DNA of 64,000 bases, taken from contig CAWKLQ010000011.1 of assembly GCA_963850525.1 (NCBI GenBank), forward strand, positions 62,001-126,000. The letters run 5' to 3'. A program made the position numbers and the translations under genes. The stretch is from JAEMQF01 sp963850525 (GTDB lineage: Bacteria > Pseudomonadota > Gammaproteobacteria > Burkholderiales > Burkholderiaceae_C). Below the pieces are notes generated by a model, which was not told the DNA's origin, searched no databases, and saw only the letters and a list, made by a program, of their open reading frames with translations. This document shows, one piece after another, positions 56,996-64,000 of this stretch. The first letter of the stretch is position 1; every line of letters begins with the position of its first letter.

Positions 56996-57355
56996 TCAAG
57001 GCGCGACAAATCGAAGCGTCAGTCCCGCCTGCTCGCTCGCGCAGACCGACAGCGCGTCGAAAAATTCGCGCCCGTCCTTGGTATCGACCCAGCGCCCGTC
57101 CCGCTGCTTGAAGTGGTGCCCGCCCGAGCGCGCCGCAAGCCAGACCTCGTGCAGCGGCGGCTGCGTATTGATGACGATCTTGCTCGCGTTGGGGAAGCTC
57201 ATCTCGAGCATGCCGCCGGTGCGCGCGCTGTCGATGTCGATCACGTCGGCCTGCAGCCAATCGTCCAGCGCCGCTTCGACCGCCGCGAGCAGCGCCGAGC
57301 TCAGCTGGTGGTACTGGGCGTCCGTCAGCGTGCGCAGGTCCGAAGAATCAGTCAT
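56996..57355 (-). CDS. cyaY: Frataxin homologue CyaY
   Basis: A 119-residue iron-binding regulator of iron-sulfur cluster assembly. Frataxin marks are DIDSARTGGMLEMSFPNASKIVINTQPPLHEVWLA and the DGREFFDAL segment near the C terminus, preceded by an acidic N-terminal helix. The ATG giving MTDSSD was chosen. The frame runs far upstream through lysA antisense and is not coding there. It diverges from lptM-lysA, the E. coli arrangement. Confidence 0.93.
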   Translation of the reverse strand: MTDSSDLRTLTDAQYHQLSSALLAAVEAALDDWLQADVIDIDSARTGGMLEMSFPNASKIVINTQPPLHEVWLAARSGGHHFKQRDGRWVDTKDGREFFDALSVCASEQAGLTLRFVAP

Positions 57356-57361
57356 CGACGC

Positions 57362-57367
57362 TAGAAT
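57362..57367 (+). promoter_or_regulatory. Candidate -10 box for lptM-lysA
   Basis: TAGAAT lies 23 bases before the chosen lptM ATG. It sits in the short gap between cyaY and lptM, where a forward promoter is required. No clear -35 is visible. Confidence 0.4.
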
Positions 57368-57389
57368 CTTTTTGATGTTGAGGGGCCGC

Positions 57390-57539
57390 ATGAGTTTATC
57401 CGCGCCGGTGAATTGGGGGCTGGCGCTGTGCGTTGCGTCATTGTTCGGGCTGGCCGCGTGCGGCCAAAAAGGCCCGCTCACGCTGCCCCAGGCTGCACCG
57501 GCACAAGCCGCCGCGTCGGCGCCGGGTGCCCTTCGATGA
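57390..57539 (+). CDS. lptM: LptM (YifL) small outer-membrane lipoprotein
   Basis: A 49-residue lipoprotein: a signal peptide ends LAAC (C24) and is followed by GQKGPLTLP, the LptM hallmark. In E. coli LptM helps maturation of the LptD translocon. AGGGG lies before the ATG at 57390; an ATG at 57375 in frame is an alternative. Its stop overlaps the lysA start (ATGA). Confidence 0.85.
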   Translation: MSLSAPVNWGLALCVASLFGLAACGQKGPLTLPQAAPAQAAASAPGALR

Positions 57540-58807
57540 CGCTGCCCGGCGCCCCGCACATCGCCTACCGCAACGCCGAGCTGTGCATCGAGCAGTGTTC
57601 GCTGCGCGATCTGGCGCGGCGTTTCGGCACCCCGCTGTACGCGTATTCGATGGCCGCGATCGAGCAGGCGCTGCACGCCTACCAAAGCGCCTTGCTCGGG
57701 CGCGATCACCTCATCTGCTACGCGATGAAGGCGAATTCCAACCTCGCCGTGCTGCAGACCTTCGCGCGCCTGGGATGCGGCTTCGACATCGTCTCCCTCG
57801 GCGAACTCGAACGCGTGCTGGCCGCGGGCGGGTCGGCCGCGACGGTGCTGTTTTCCGGCGTGGGCAAAACACGCGCCGAGATGCGCCGCGCCCTCGAGCT
57901 GGGCGTGCTGTGCTTCAACGTCGAGAGTCGGGATGAGCTCGAAGTGCTCTCCGAAGTCGCCACACAGCTTGGCCGCACGGCACGCATCAGCCTGCGCATC
58001 AACCCCGATGTCGACGCCAAGACGCACCCGTATATCTCGACCGGCCTGAAGTCGAACAAGTTCGGCATCGCGCACGGTGACGCACTCGCCACCTACCAAC
58101 GCGCCGCGCAATTGCCGGGAATCGAAGTCACCGGCATCGATTGCCACATCGGCTCGCAGATCACGCAGATCGGCCCCTACCTCGACGCGGTGGATCGCCT
58201 GCTCGATCTGATCGAACGCATCGAGGCGCAGGGGATTCGCATCCACCACCTCGATGTCGGCGGCGGCCTGGGAATCACCTACAGCGACGAAGCGCCGCCC
58301 AGCGCCACGGAACTCGTGCGCGCGCTGCTGCAGCGCATCGACTCGCGCGGCGGCCACTCGCAGCGCAAGATCCTCTTCGAGCCGGGGCGCTCGCTGGTCG
58401 GCAACGCCGGGGTTCTGGTGAGCGAAGTGCTGTACCTGAAGACCGGCGAAGCGAAGAACTTCTGCGTCGTCGACGCGGCGATGAACGACCTGGTGCGCCC
58501 TGCCATGTACGGCGTGTGGCAGGACATTCGTGCATGCGCCCTTCGCGACGGCGCAACGAGCGTTTATGACGTGGTCGGCCCGATCTGCGAATCCGGCGAC
58601 TGGCTCGGCCGCGAGCGGGCGCTGAACGTTGCCGCCGGAGACCACATCGCGGTGCTTTCGGCGGGCGCCTACAGCATGAGCATGGCGAGCAACTACAACA
58701 CCCGGCCGCGCGCCGCCGAAGTCATGGTCTCGGGCGAACAGGCGTGGCTGATCCGGGAACGCGAATCGCTGCCCGACCTGTACCGCGGCGAGAAACTCCT
58801 GCCCTGA
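57536..58807 (+). CDS. lysA: Diaminopimelate decarboxylase
   Basis: A 423-residue PLP enzyme forming L-lysine from meso-diaminopimelate. The PLP lysine is K65 in CYAMKANSN, the phosphate-binding glycines are in DVGGGLGITY, and the dimer-contributed catalytic cysteine is in CESGDWLG. The length and HIGSQI motif are standard for LysA. It is coupled to lptM by a four-base overlap. Confidence 0.96.
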   Translation: MTLPGAPHIAYRNAELCIEQCSLRDLARRFGTPLYAYSMAAIEQALHAYQSALLGRDHLICYAMKANSNLAVLQTFARLGCGFDIVSLGELERVLAAGGSAATVLFSGVGKTRAEMRRALELGVLCFNVESRDELEVLSEVATQLGRTARISLRINPDVDAKTHPYISTGLKSNKFGIAHGDALATYQRAAQLPGIEVTGIDCHIGSQITQIGPYLDAVDRLLDLIERIEAQGIRIHHLDVGGGLGITYSDEAPPSATELVRALLQRIDSRGGHSQRKILFEPGRSLVGNAGVLVSEVLYLKTGEAKNFCVVDAAMNDLVRPAMYGVWQDIRACALRDGATSVYDVVGPICESGDWLGRERALNVAAGDHIAVLSAGAYSMSMASNYNTRPRAAEVMVSGEQAWLIRERESLPDLYRGEKLLP

Positions 58808-58872
58808 GGCACGCGCCACCGGGCGCCGCGCCGGGGCAGAATCGGCGCAGCGCCGCTGGAAAACAGGCCACC

Positions 58873-60060
58873 ATGCAACCCATCATTCAAAGCCTGCTCG
58901 AGACCGACCTCTACAAGTTCACGATGTGGCAGGCGATGCTGCACCGGCATCCCGCCGCGCAGGCCGAATACAACTTCGCCTGCCGCAACGACACCGAATA
59001 CCCGCTCGCCGATCTGGTTGCGCAGATCGACGAACAGCTCGACCACCTGTGCACGCTCGCCTTCAAGGCGGATGAGCTGCGCTACTTGCGCGGCCTGCGC
59101 TTCATCAAGTCCGACTTCGTCGACTTCCTGCGCATCTTCCGCTTCCAGCGTGAATTCATCGAAGTTCGCGCGCTCGGGCGCGGCATCGAGATCGTCGCCA
59201 AGGGCCCGCAGGTGCACGTGATGGGCTTCGAGATCTACGTGCTGGCGATCGTCAACGAGCTCTACTTCCGCCGCTTCGACGCCGGCCCCGCACTCGAGTT
59301 CGGGCGGCGTCGGCTCGGCGAGAAGATCGAGCAGCTGCGCGAATTCGGCAGGCAGGCGCCGCGCCGGCATCCGTTCGAGTTCTTCGACTTCGGCGTGCGC
59401 CGGCGCTTTTCGGGCGCGTGGCAGGCCGAAGTCGTGCGGCGCCTGAAGGAGACAGTGCCGCAGTTCTTCAAGGGCACGTCCAACGTGCACCTGGCGCGCA
59501 CGCTCGACCTGGTACCCATCGGCACGATGGCGCATGAGTTCCTGCAGTCCTACCAATCGCACGGCGTGCGCCTGCGCGACTTCCAGAAGGCTGCGCTCGA
59601 AGACTGGGTGCAGGAGTACCGCGGCGACCTCGGCACGGCGCTGACCGACGTCGTCGGCATGGACGCCTTCCTCGCCGACTTCGACCTCTACTTCGCGAAA
59701 CTCTTCGACGGCCTGCGCCACGACTCGGGAGACCCCGTCGTCTGGGGCGAGAAGGCGCTCGCGCACTACGCCAAGCTGCGCATCGACCCGCACACGAAGC
59801 GGCTCGTCTTCTCCGACGGCCTGGACCTCGACACGGCATTTCGCCTCTACGCCCACTTCGGTGACCGCACCCAGCTCGGCTTTGGCATCGGCACGAATCT
59901 GTCCAACGACACCGGCCTCACGACGCTGGGCGTCGTGATGAAACTGGTGCGCTGCAACGGCCAGCCGGTGGCCAAGCTCGCCGACTCGCCGGGCAAGACG
60001 ATGTGCTCCGACGAAACCTTCCTCGCCTATTTGCGCCAGGTGTTCGGCGTGAAGAACTGA
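58873..60060 (+). CDS. pncB: Nicotinate phosphoribosyltransferase
   Basis: A 395-residue enzyme of the NAD salvage pathway, converting nicotinate and PRPP to nicotinate mononucleotide. MQPIIQSLLETDLYKFTMWQAML is the family start. The regulatory histidine is expected in IGTMAHEFLQSY, and the phosphate-binding region is in GIGTNLSND. It follows lysA by 65 bases on the same strand. Its last 34 bases overlap the MetE-like gene tail to tail. Confidence 0.94.
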   Translation: MQPIIQSLLETDLYKFTMWQAMLHRHPAAQAEYNFACRNDTEYPLADLVAQIDEQLDHLCTLAFKADELRYLRGLRFIKSDFVDFLRIFRFQREFIEVRALGRGIEIVAKGPQVHVMGFEIYVLAIVNELYFRRFDAGPALEFGRRRLGEKIEQLREFGRQAPRRHPFEFFDFGVRRRFSGAWQAEVVRRLKETVPQFFKGTSNVHLARTLDLVPIGTMAHEFLQSYQSHGVRLRDFQKAALEDWVQEYRGDLGTALTDVVGMDAFLADFDLYFAKLFDGLRHDSGDPVVWGEKALAHYAKLRIDPHTKRLVFSDGLDLDTAFRLYAHFGDRTQLGFGIGTNLSNDTGLTTLGVVMKLVRCNGQPVAKLADSPGKTMCSDETFLAYLRQVFGVKN

Positions 60061-61187
60061 CTCGCGCGCGAGTTCAGGCTCCACACCTCGCGCGCGACCT
60101 CGACCACCAGCGCCAACTTCGCGCGCTGCGCCTCCACGGCGATGTCGTTGCCGTGCACCGTGCTGCTGAAGCCGCATTGCGGCGACAGGCACAGCTGGTC
60201 GAGCGGCACGTACTTCGACGCCTCGTCGATGCGCCGCTTCAGGTCGTCCTTGGATTCGAGCTGGCCGAGTTTGGTCGTCACCAGGCCGAGCACGACCGTC
60301 TTGCCCTTGGGCAGGTAACGCAGCGGCTTGAAGTCGCCGCTGCGCGCGTCGTCGTACTCGAGAAAATAGCCGTCGACGTTCATCTCGCTGAGCAGCGCCT
60401 GCGCGACCGGCTCGTAACCGCCTTGCGCCGCCCACGTGCTCTGGAAATTGCCGCGGCACAGGTGCACGGCGAGCGTCATTCCGGCGGGCTTTTGCGCGAC
60501 GACGCGGTTGATGAAGCTTGCGTAGCGGTGCGGCAGCTCGTCGGGGTCGTCGCCGCGTGAACGTGCTGCGTCGCGCATCTTGTCGTCGCACAGATAAGCC
60601 AGATTCGTGTCGTCCATCTGCACGTACGTGCAGCCGGCGGCAGCGAGCGAGCGCAACTCATCGCCGTAGGCGTTCGCTACATCCTGGTAGAACGGCTCGA
60701 GATCGGGGTAGTGCTCGCGGCTGATGCCGGCGCGGCCGCCGCGAAAGTGCAGCATCGTCGGCGAGGGAATCGTGACCTTGGGCGTGAGTCCTTTCGCGAC
60801 TTTCGATTTCAGGTACTCGAAATCGGCGCGCTGAATGTCTTTCACGTGGCGCACCTTGTCGATCACGCGCATCACCGGGGGGCTAAGCTCCTGCTTGCCG
60901 TCGGGCTTGGTGATCATCACCGGAATGTCGGTCTTCACGCCGCCGAGCTGCTCGAGGAAGTCGATGTGAAAGTAGGTGCGGCGGAACTCGCCGTCGGTGA
61001 TGCTTTGCAGCCCCACGTCTTGCTGGAACTTCACGATGTCGGCAATTGCGTCGTCTTCCACGGCGCGCAGGCCCGCGGCGTTCAACTCGCCCTTGCGGTG
61101 CTTCTCGCGCGCGTCGAGCAGGCGCTTGGGGCGCAGAAAGCTGCCGACATGGTCGGCGCGAAACGGCGGGCGGGTGCGGGTGCTCAT
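60027..61187 (-). CDS. MetE-like cobalamin-independent methionine synthase family protein (YxjG type)
   Basis: A 386-residue protein of the MetE C-terminal-domain family without the N-terminal half. The opening RADHVGSFLRP is typical of the YxjG/YxjH subgroup. Zinc-binding residues are seen in AVHLCRGN (His, Cys) and the later CLSPQCGFSS (Cys). Members transfer a methyl group to homocysteine or act on related thiols; the methyl donor is unknown for this subgroup. It is not the full-length MetE. It overlaps pncB convergently. Confidence 0.85.
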   Translation of the reverse strand: MSTRTRPPFRADHVGSFLRPKRLLDAREKHRKGELNAAGLRAVEDDAIADIVKFQQDVGLQSITDGEFRRTYFHIDFLEQLGGVKTDIPVMITKPDGKQELSPPVMRVIDKVRHVKDIQRADFEYLKSKVAKGLTPKVTIPSPTMLHFRGGRAGISREHYPDLEPFYQDVANAYGDELRSLAAAGCTYVQMDDTNLAYLCDDKMRDAARSRGDDPDELPHRYASFINRVVAQKPAGMTLAVHLCRGNFQSTWAAQGGYEPVAQALLSEMNVDGYFLEYDDARSGDFKPLRYLPKGKTVVLGLVTTKLGQLESKDDLKRRIDEASKYVPLDQLCLSPQCGFSSTVHGNDIAVEAQRAKLALVVEVAREVWSLNSRASQFFTPNTWRK

Positions 61188-61263
61188 GATTCTTCCAAGC
61201 AGTTGGATGCGGCGCTGTGCGACGCGGGGGCGTCGATGTTAGTGCGTTTGCGGCGGCGCGCCG

Positions 61264-62436
61264 CTATATAGCCAACCCGACATAGTTCTCCGCCATCGCC
61301 GTCGACGCGGCGACCGAGTTCACCAGGTAGTCGAGCTCGGCCGCCTGCATCTTTTGACCGAATCCGCCGCTGTCGGGAAACTTGTGCAGCAGCGACGTGA
61401 GCCACCATGAAAAGCGCTCGGCGCGCCAGACGCGGCGCAACGCGCTCTGCGAATAGTTGTCGATTCCCACGTCGCTCTTGTCGCGGTAGTGTTCGACCAG
61501 GGCGCTGCCGAGCAACTTCACGTCGCTGGCGGCGAGGTTCAAGCCCTTGGCCCCGGTCGGCGGCACGATGTGCGCGGCGTCGCCGGCGAGGAACAGGCGC
61601 CCGAAGCGCATCGGCTCGGCGACAAAACTGCGCAGCGGCGCAATGCTTTTTTCGAGCGACGCGCCGGTCACGAGCGCCTCCGCCGCTTGCGGGTCAAGGC
61701 GTCGCCGAAGTTCGTCCCAAAACGCGTCGTCGGACCACTGCGCCACCGAGTCGTCGAGCGAACACTGCACGTAGTGGCGGCTGCGTGTCATCGAGCGCAT
61801 GCTGCACAGGGCGAAGCCGCGCTCGTGGTTCGTGTACATCACTTCGTTGGACACCGGCGGCGTGTCCGACAGCACGCCGAGCCAGCCGAACGGATAGACC
61901 CGCTCGAAGGTCTGGATGGCTTGGGCCGGAACGCTGGCGCGGCTGACGCCGTGGTAACCGTCGCAGCCGGCGATGAAGTCGCACTCCACATGGGCAGCTT
62001 GCCCGTCTTTCACCCAGCGCACGCTCGGCTGGGCGCCAGCGAAGTCATGCAGGCTCACGTGTTCGGCTTCGTAGACGACAGTCTGGCCAGTCGCGCCGTG
62101 CGCATCCATCAGGTCGCGCGTGATTTCGGTCTGGCCGTAGACGGTGACGTTTTTCCCGCCGCTCAGCTTGTGCAAATCGATGCGGTGCCTGCGCCCGCCA
62201 AACGACAACTCCACGCCGCCGTGAACCAGCCCTTCGGCGTGCAGGCGTGCACCCAGGCCGAGCTCGTCGAGCAAGTCCACCGTGCCCTGTTCGAGCACGC
62301 CGGCGCGCACACGCCCGAGCACGTAGTCGGCGCTGCGCTGCTCGACGATCAGCGTCTGCACCCCCGCCTGGTGCAACAACGCGCCGAGCAACAAGCCGGC
62401 CGGTCCGGCGCCGACGATCGCCACTTGAACCCTCAT
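61264..62436 (-). CDS. pobA: 4-hydroxybenzoate 3-monooxygenase
   Basis: A 390-residue flavin monooxygenase hydroxylating 4-hydroxybenzoate to protocatechuate, NADPH-dependent. FAD motifs are VAIVGAGPAGLLLGALL at the N terminus and LAGDAAHIVPPTGAKGLNLA near 285-304. The RVRAGVLEQGT and DGYHGVSR segments match PobA. No PobR-type regulator or protocatechuate genes lie within the window. It is head to head with the beta-propeller gene. Confidence 0.94.
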   Translation of the reverse strand: MRVQVAIVGAGPAGLLLGALLHQAGVQTLIVEQRSADYVLGRVRAGVLEQGTVDLLDELGLGARLHAEGLVHGGVELSFGGRRHRIDLHKLSGGKNVTVYGQTEITRDLMDAHGATGQTVVYEAEHVSLHDFAGAQPSVRWVKDGQAAHVECDFIAGCDGYHGVSRASVPAQAIQTFERVYPFGWLGVLSDTPPVSNEVMYTNHERGFALCSMRSMTRSRHYVQCSLDDSVAQWSDDAFWDELRRRLDPQAAEALVTGASLEKSIAPLRSFVAEPMRFGRLFLAGDAAHIVPPTGAKGLNLAASDVKLLGSALVEHYRDKSDVGIDNYSQSALRRVWRAERFSWWLTSLLHKFPDSGGFGQKMQAAELDYLVNSVAASTAMAENYVGLAI

Positions 62437-62729
62437 GCGCGTCTCCTTGCGAGTCCGTCGACTCTAACCGTTGGGCGGCGCGCAGGGTCCACGCGGACGG
62501 CCGAGAGGCGGCGGTGCATGGCTGCGGCAGGGCAAGCGGGCTGGCGGGTGCAGAGGTGGCGGACGACCCGACGCCGAGATTCGGACACGCATCGCGGCAA
62601 GAATTCGCGCGACGGCCACGCGCGTTCGCGGCGAAGTCGCATCTCGCAATGCCCAAGCGGCACACTCACCCGGACCGCGGTCCCGAATGCGTTGGCCAGT
62701 GCGCCGCGCTCCACCTAATTTCTCCCGGC
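62437..62729. other. Divergent intergenic region pobA / beta-propeller gene
   Basis: About 290 bases holding the promoter regions of both genes. Small frames exist on both strands, but none shows protein features. I see no convincing promoter boxes. Confidence 0.4.
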
Positions 62730-64000
62730 ATGCTCACGCTCCATTGTCTCGAGGCCCAGCGTCGTACAGTCGCGGCCGGCGCACGCCCGTCGACCGGCCG
62801 CGCCGGGCCAAGGCTCGCCCTGGCGCTTTGGCTGGGATTGCACTTGATCGGGGCTGCGTTGGCCGGCCCGCCCGCTGCAACCCCACCGCAAGCGCCGGAT
62901 AACCTGCCGCTGAATTCGCGCACCACCCAAGACGGCATCAGCGCCGAGTTGCGCATCGAGGCGCAACGCAGCGGCCCGGTTCCGCTGGACCAGGCGCTTC
63001 GGATCTCGATCCTGCTCAAGGACGAAGCCAGCGGCGAGCCCTTGCGCGGCCTGCGGCCTCGGCTGTGGCTGGCGCGCCAGAGCGCAGACCGCCAGGAGTC
63101 TTGTCCCGATCAGGTGCGCCGCTTCGCCGGTGGCCGGCTCAGCCAGCGTGCCGACCGCGACCTGAACAGCTTCCACTTTCTCACGCTCAACGCCGACGCC
63201 ACGGTGTCCGTGATCAACCCGCAGATCCAGCTGAACAACACCAAACTGGAAGCGCTGATTCCGCTGCCCGGCGTGGGCAGCGACTGGGTCTACGCGAGCG
63301 AGCACGATCTGCTGCTCGTCACGCTCGCCGAACGCGGTTCGCTCGCCGTCGTCGACCTGGCGCGCAACCGCGTCGTCAAGACCTTGGACCTCGGCGCGGG
63401 TCGGCCGGTCCGGCTGGCGCTGCAGCGCGATCAGTCGACGGCGTGGATCGCCATGAACGGCGGCGACCGGCTGGTCGCGGTGGACTTGCCGACATTGCGA
63501 GTGCGCACCGACCTCGGCGTGGGCGAAGGCGCCCACGAATTGGCGCAGACCGAAGAAGGGCGGCATCTGCTGGTCAGCAGCACCTCGGCCAAGCGCATCA
63601 CCATCATCGACACAATGCGCTCCGCGGTCCTGGCGAGTTTGGAGTTGCCGCGCGAACCGCTCGCACTGACCTACAGCGCGCTCAGTCGTCGCGCCTACGT
63701 GAGCCTGGCGCAGCCGCCCGAGGTCTGGGTCGTGGACCCGGTGCAGGGTCGGGTCACGGAGCGAATCTCGGTGGCAACGGAACTCGACACCCTGAAAGTC
63801 GATCCGTCCGGCAGGTTCGTCATTGGCCTCAGCTCGAAGGACGAACGGCTCGTCGCCATCGACACGGCCGGCGCCAAAGTCATCGGCGCCACGGCGATTG
63901 CCGGCACGCCGGACCAGCTCGCGTTCACGCACCGATTCGCCTACGTGCGGTCGCAGCGCAGCCTGAACGTGACGATGCTCGAGCTCGACTCGCTCGGCGC
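62730..64000 (+). CDS. Exported YncE-like beta-propeller protein, 3'-truncated by the window end
   Basis: An open frame runs from an ATG at 62730 to the end of the window (over 420 residues). A hydrophobic segment (LALALWLGLHLIGAALAG, about 33-50) suggests export; it has an unusually long arginine-rich N terminus. Residues from about 145 are a beta-propeller with repeated blades such as LLVTLAERGSLAVVDLARNR and HLLVSSTSAKRITIIDT, resembling YncE/cytochrome D1-like repeats. A short domain with one cysteine (ESCPDQVRRF) precedes it. The function is unknown. A 405-residue frame on the opposite strand is a shadow. Confidence 0.75.
   Translation, partial: MLTLHCLEAQRRTVAAGARPSTGRAGPRLALALWLGLHLIGAALAGPPAATPPQAPDNLPLNSRTTQDGISAELRIEAQRSGPVPLDQALRISILLKDEASGEPLRGLRPRLWLARQSADRQESCPDQVRRFAGGRLSQRADRDLNSFHFLTLNADATVSVINPQIQLNNTKLEALIPLPGVGSDWVYASEHDLLLVTLAERGSLAVVDLARNRVVKTLDLGAGRPVRLALQRDQSTAWIAMNGGDRLVAVDLPTLRVRTDLGVGEGAHELAQTEEGRHLLVSSTSAKRITIIDTMRSAVLASLELPREPLALTYSALSRRAYVSLAQPPEVWVVDPVQGRVTERISVATELDTLKVDPSGRFVIGLSSKDERLVAIDTAGAKVIGATAIAGTPDQLAFTHRFAYVRSQRSLNVTMLELDSLG

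Noticed and set aside
62715..63932. 405-residue minus-strand frame at the window end
   Set aside because: The plus-strand frame has an export signal and beta-propeller repeats; the minus-strand product is Arg/Gln-rich without motifs.

Overview
The window looks like a chromosomal segment of a high-GC betaproteobacterium, most likely of the order Burkholderiales. The evidence is gene order and gene content: an mlaFEDACB cluster with mlaA inside it, a pilMNOPQ-aroK-aroB-gltB-gltD run, a rsmI/yraN-diaA-dolP block, a CIRCE-controlled groESL operon, and msrPQ preceded by cytochrome c4. I cannot name a genus from sequence alone. No tRNA, rRNA, CRISPR array, integrase or complete insertion sequence was seen. 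Apart from one RAYT-like gene and a few short dispersed repeats, the content is housekeeping or ordinary accessory metabolism.

Layout. 1-3345: the end of a branched-chain-amino-acid-type ABC importer (LivF tail, two permeases, periplasmic binding protein). 3346-7023: a divergent pair of aldo/keto reductases, one fused to a RidA-like domain, plus a small TIGR04076-like gene, flanked by dispersed repeats. 7024-11921: AMP nucleosidase, D-amino-acid dehydrogenase, and a biotin-carrier/carboxyltransferase fusion without a biotin carboxylase. 11905-14490: rsmI facing yraN-diaA-dolP. 14524-17660: an HIBADH-family dehydrogenase and the twitching ATPases pilU and pilT. 17724-21525: yggS, proC, glutamate dehydrogenase and convergent ubiA. 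21557-23784: groESL with promoter, CIRCE and terminator. 23784-26961: engB, diverging from cytochrome c4, then msrP and msrQ. 27014-30946: the Mla lipid-transport operon. 31019-39832: a seven-gene pilin, minor-pilin and PilY1 operon ending in a TonB-like gene. 40172-46474: glutamate synthase gltBD, with a frameshift near the end of gltD. 46595-47326: a RAYT-like gene. 47364-54204: pilMNOPQ-aroK-aroB. 54533-61187: PBP1a, cyaY, lptM-lysA, pncB and a MetE-like protein. 61264-62436: pobA. 62730 to the window end: a truncated exported beta-propeller protein.

How the genes work together. Three separate loci supply much of a type IVa pilus: retraction motors (pilT, pilU), pilin with priming minor pilins and PilY1, and the pilMNOPQ alignment/secretin complex. 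PBP1a beside pilMNOPQ, the Mla system, DolP and LptM make envelope biogenesis the dominant theme. Nitrogen and amino-acid metabolism is the second theme (gltBD, glutamate dehydrogenase, proC, dadA, lysA, liv importer).

Nothing here is clearly a new defence or mobile system. The items most worth checking are the gltD frameshift, the AKR-RidA fusion whose RidA domain has lost the usual arginine, the biotin-carrier/carboxyltransferase fusion, the RAYT-like protein that lacks its HUH histidines and ends inside an inverted repeat, and a shared repeat found just downstream of two unrelated genes.
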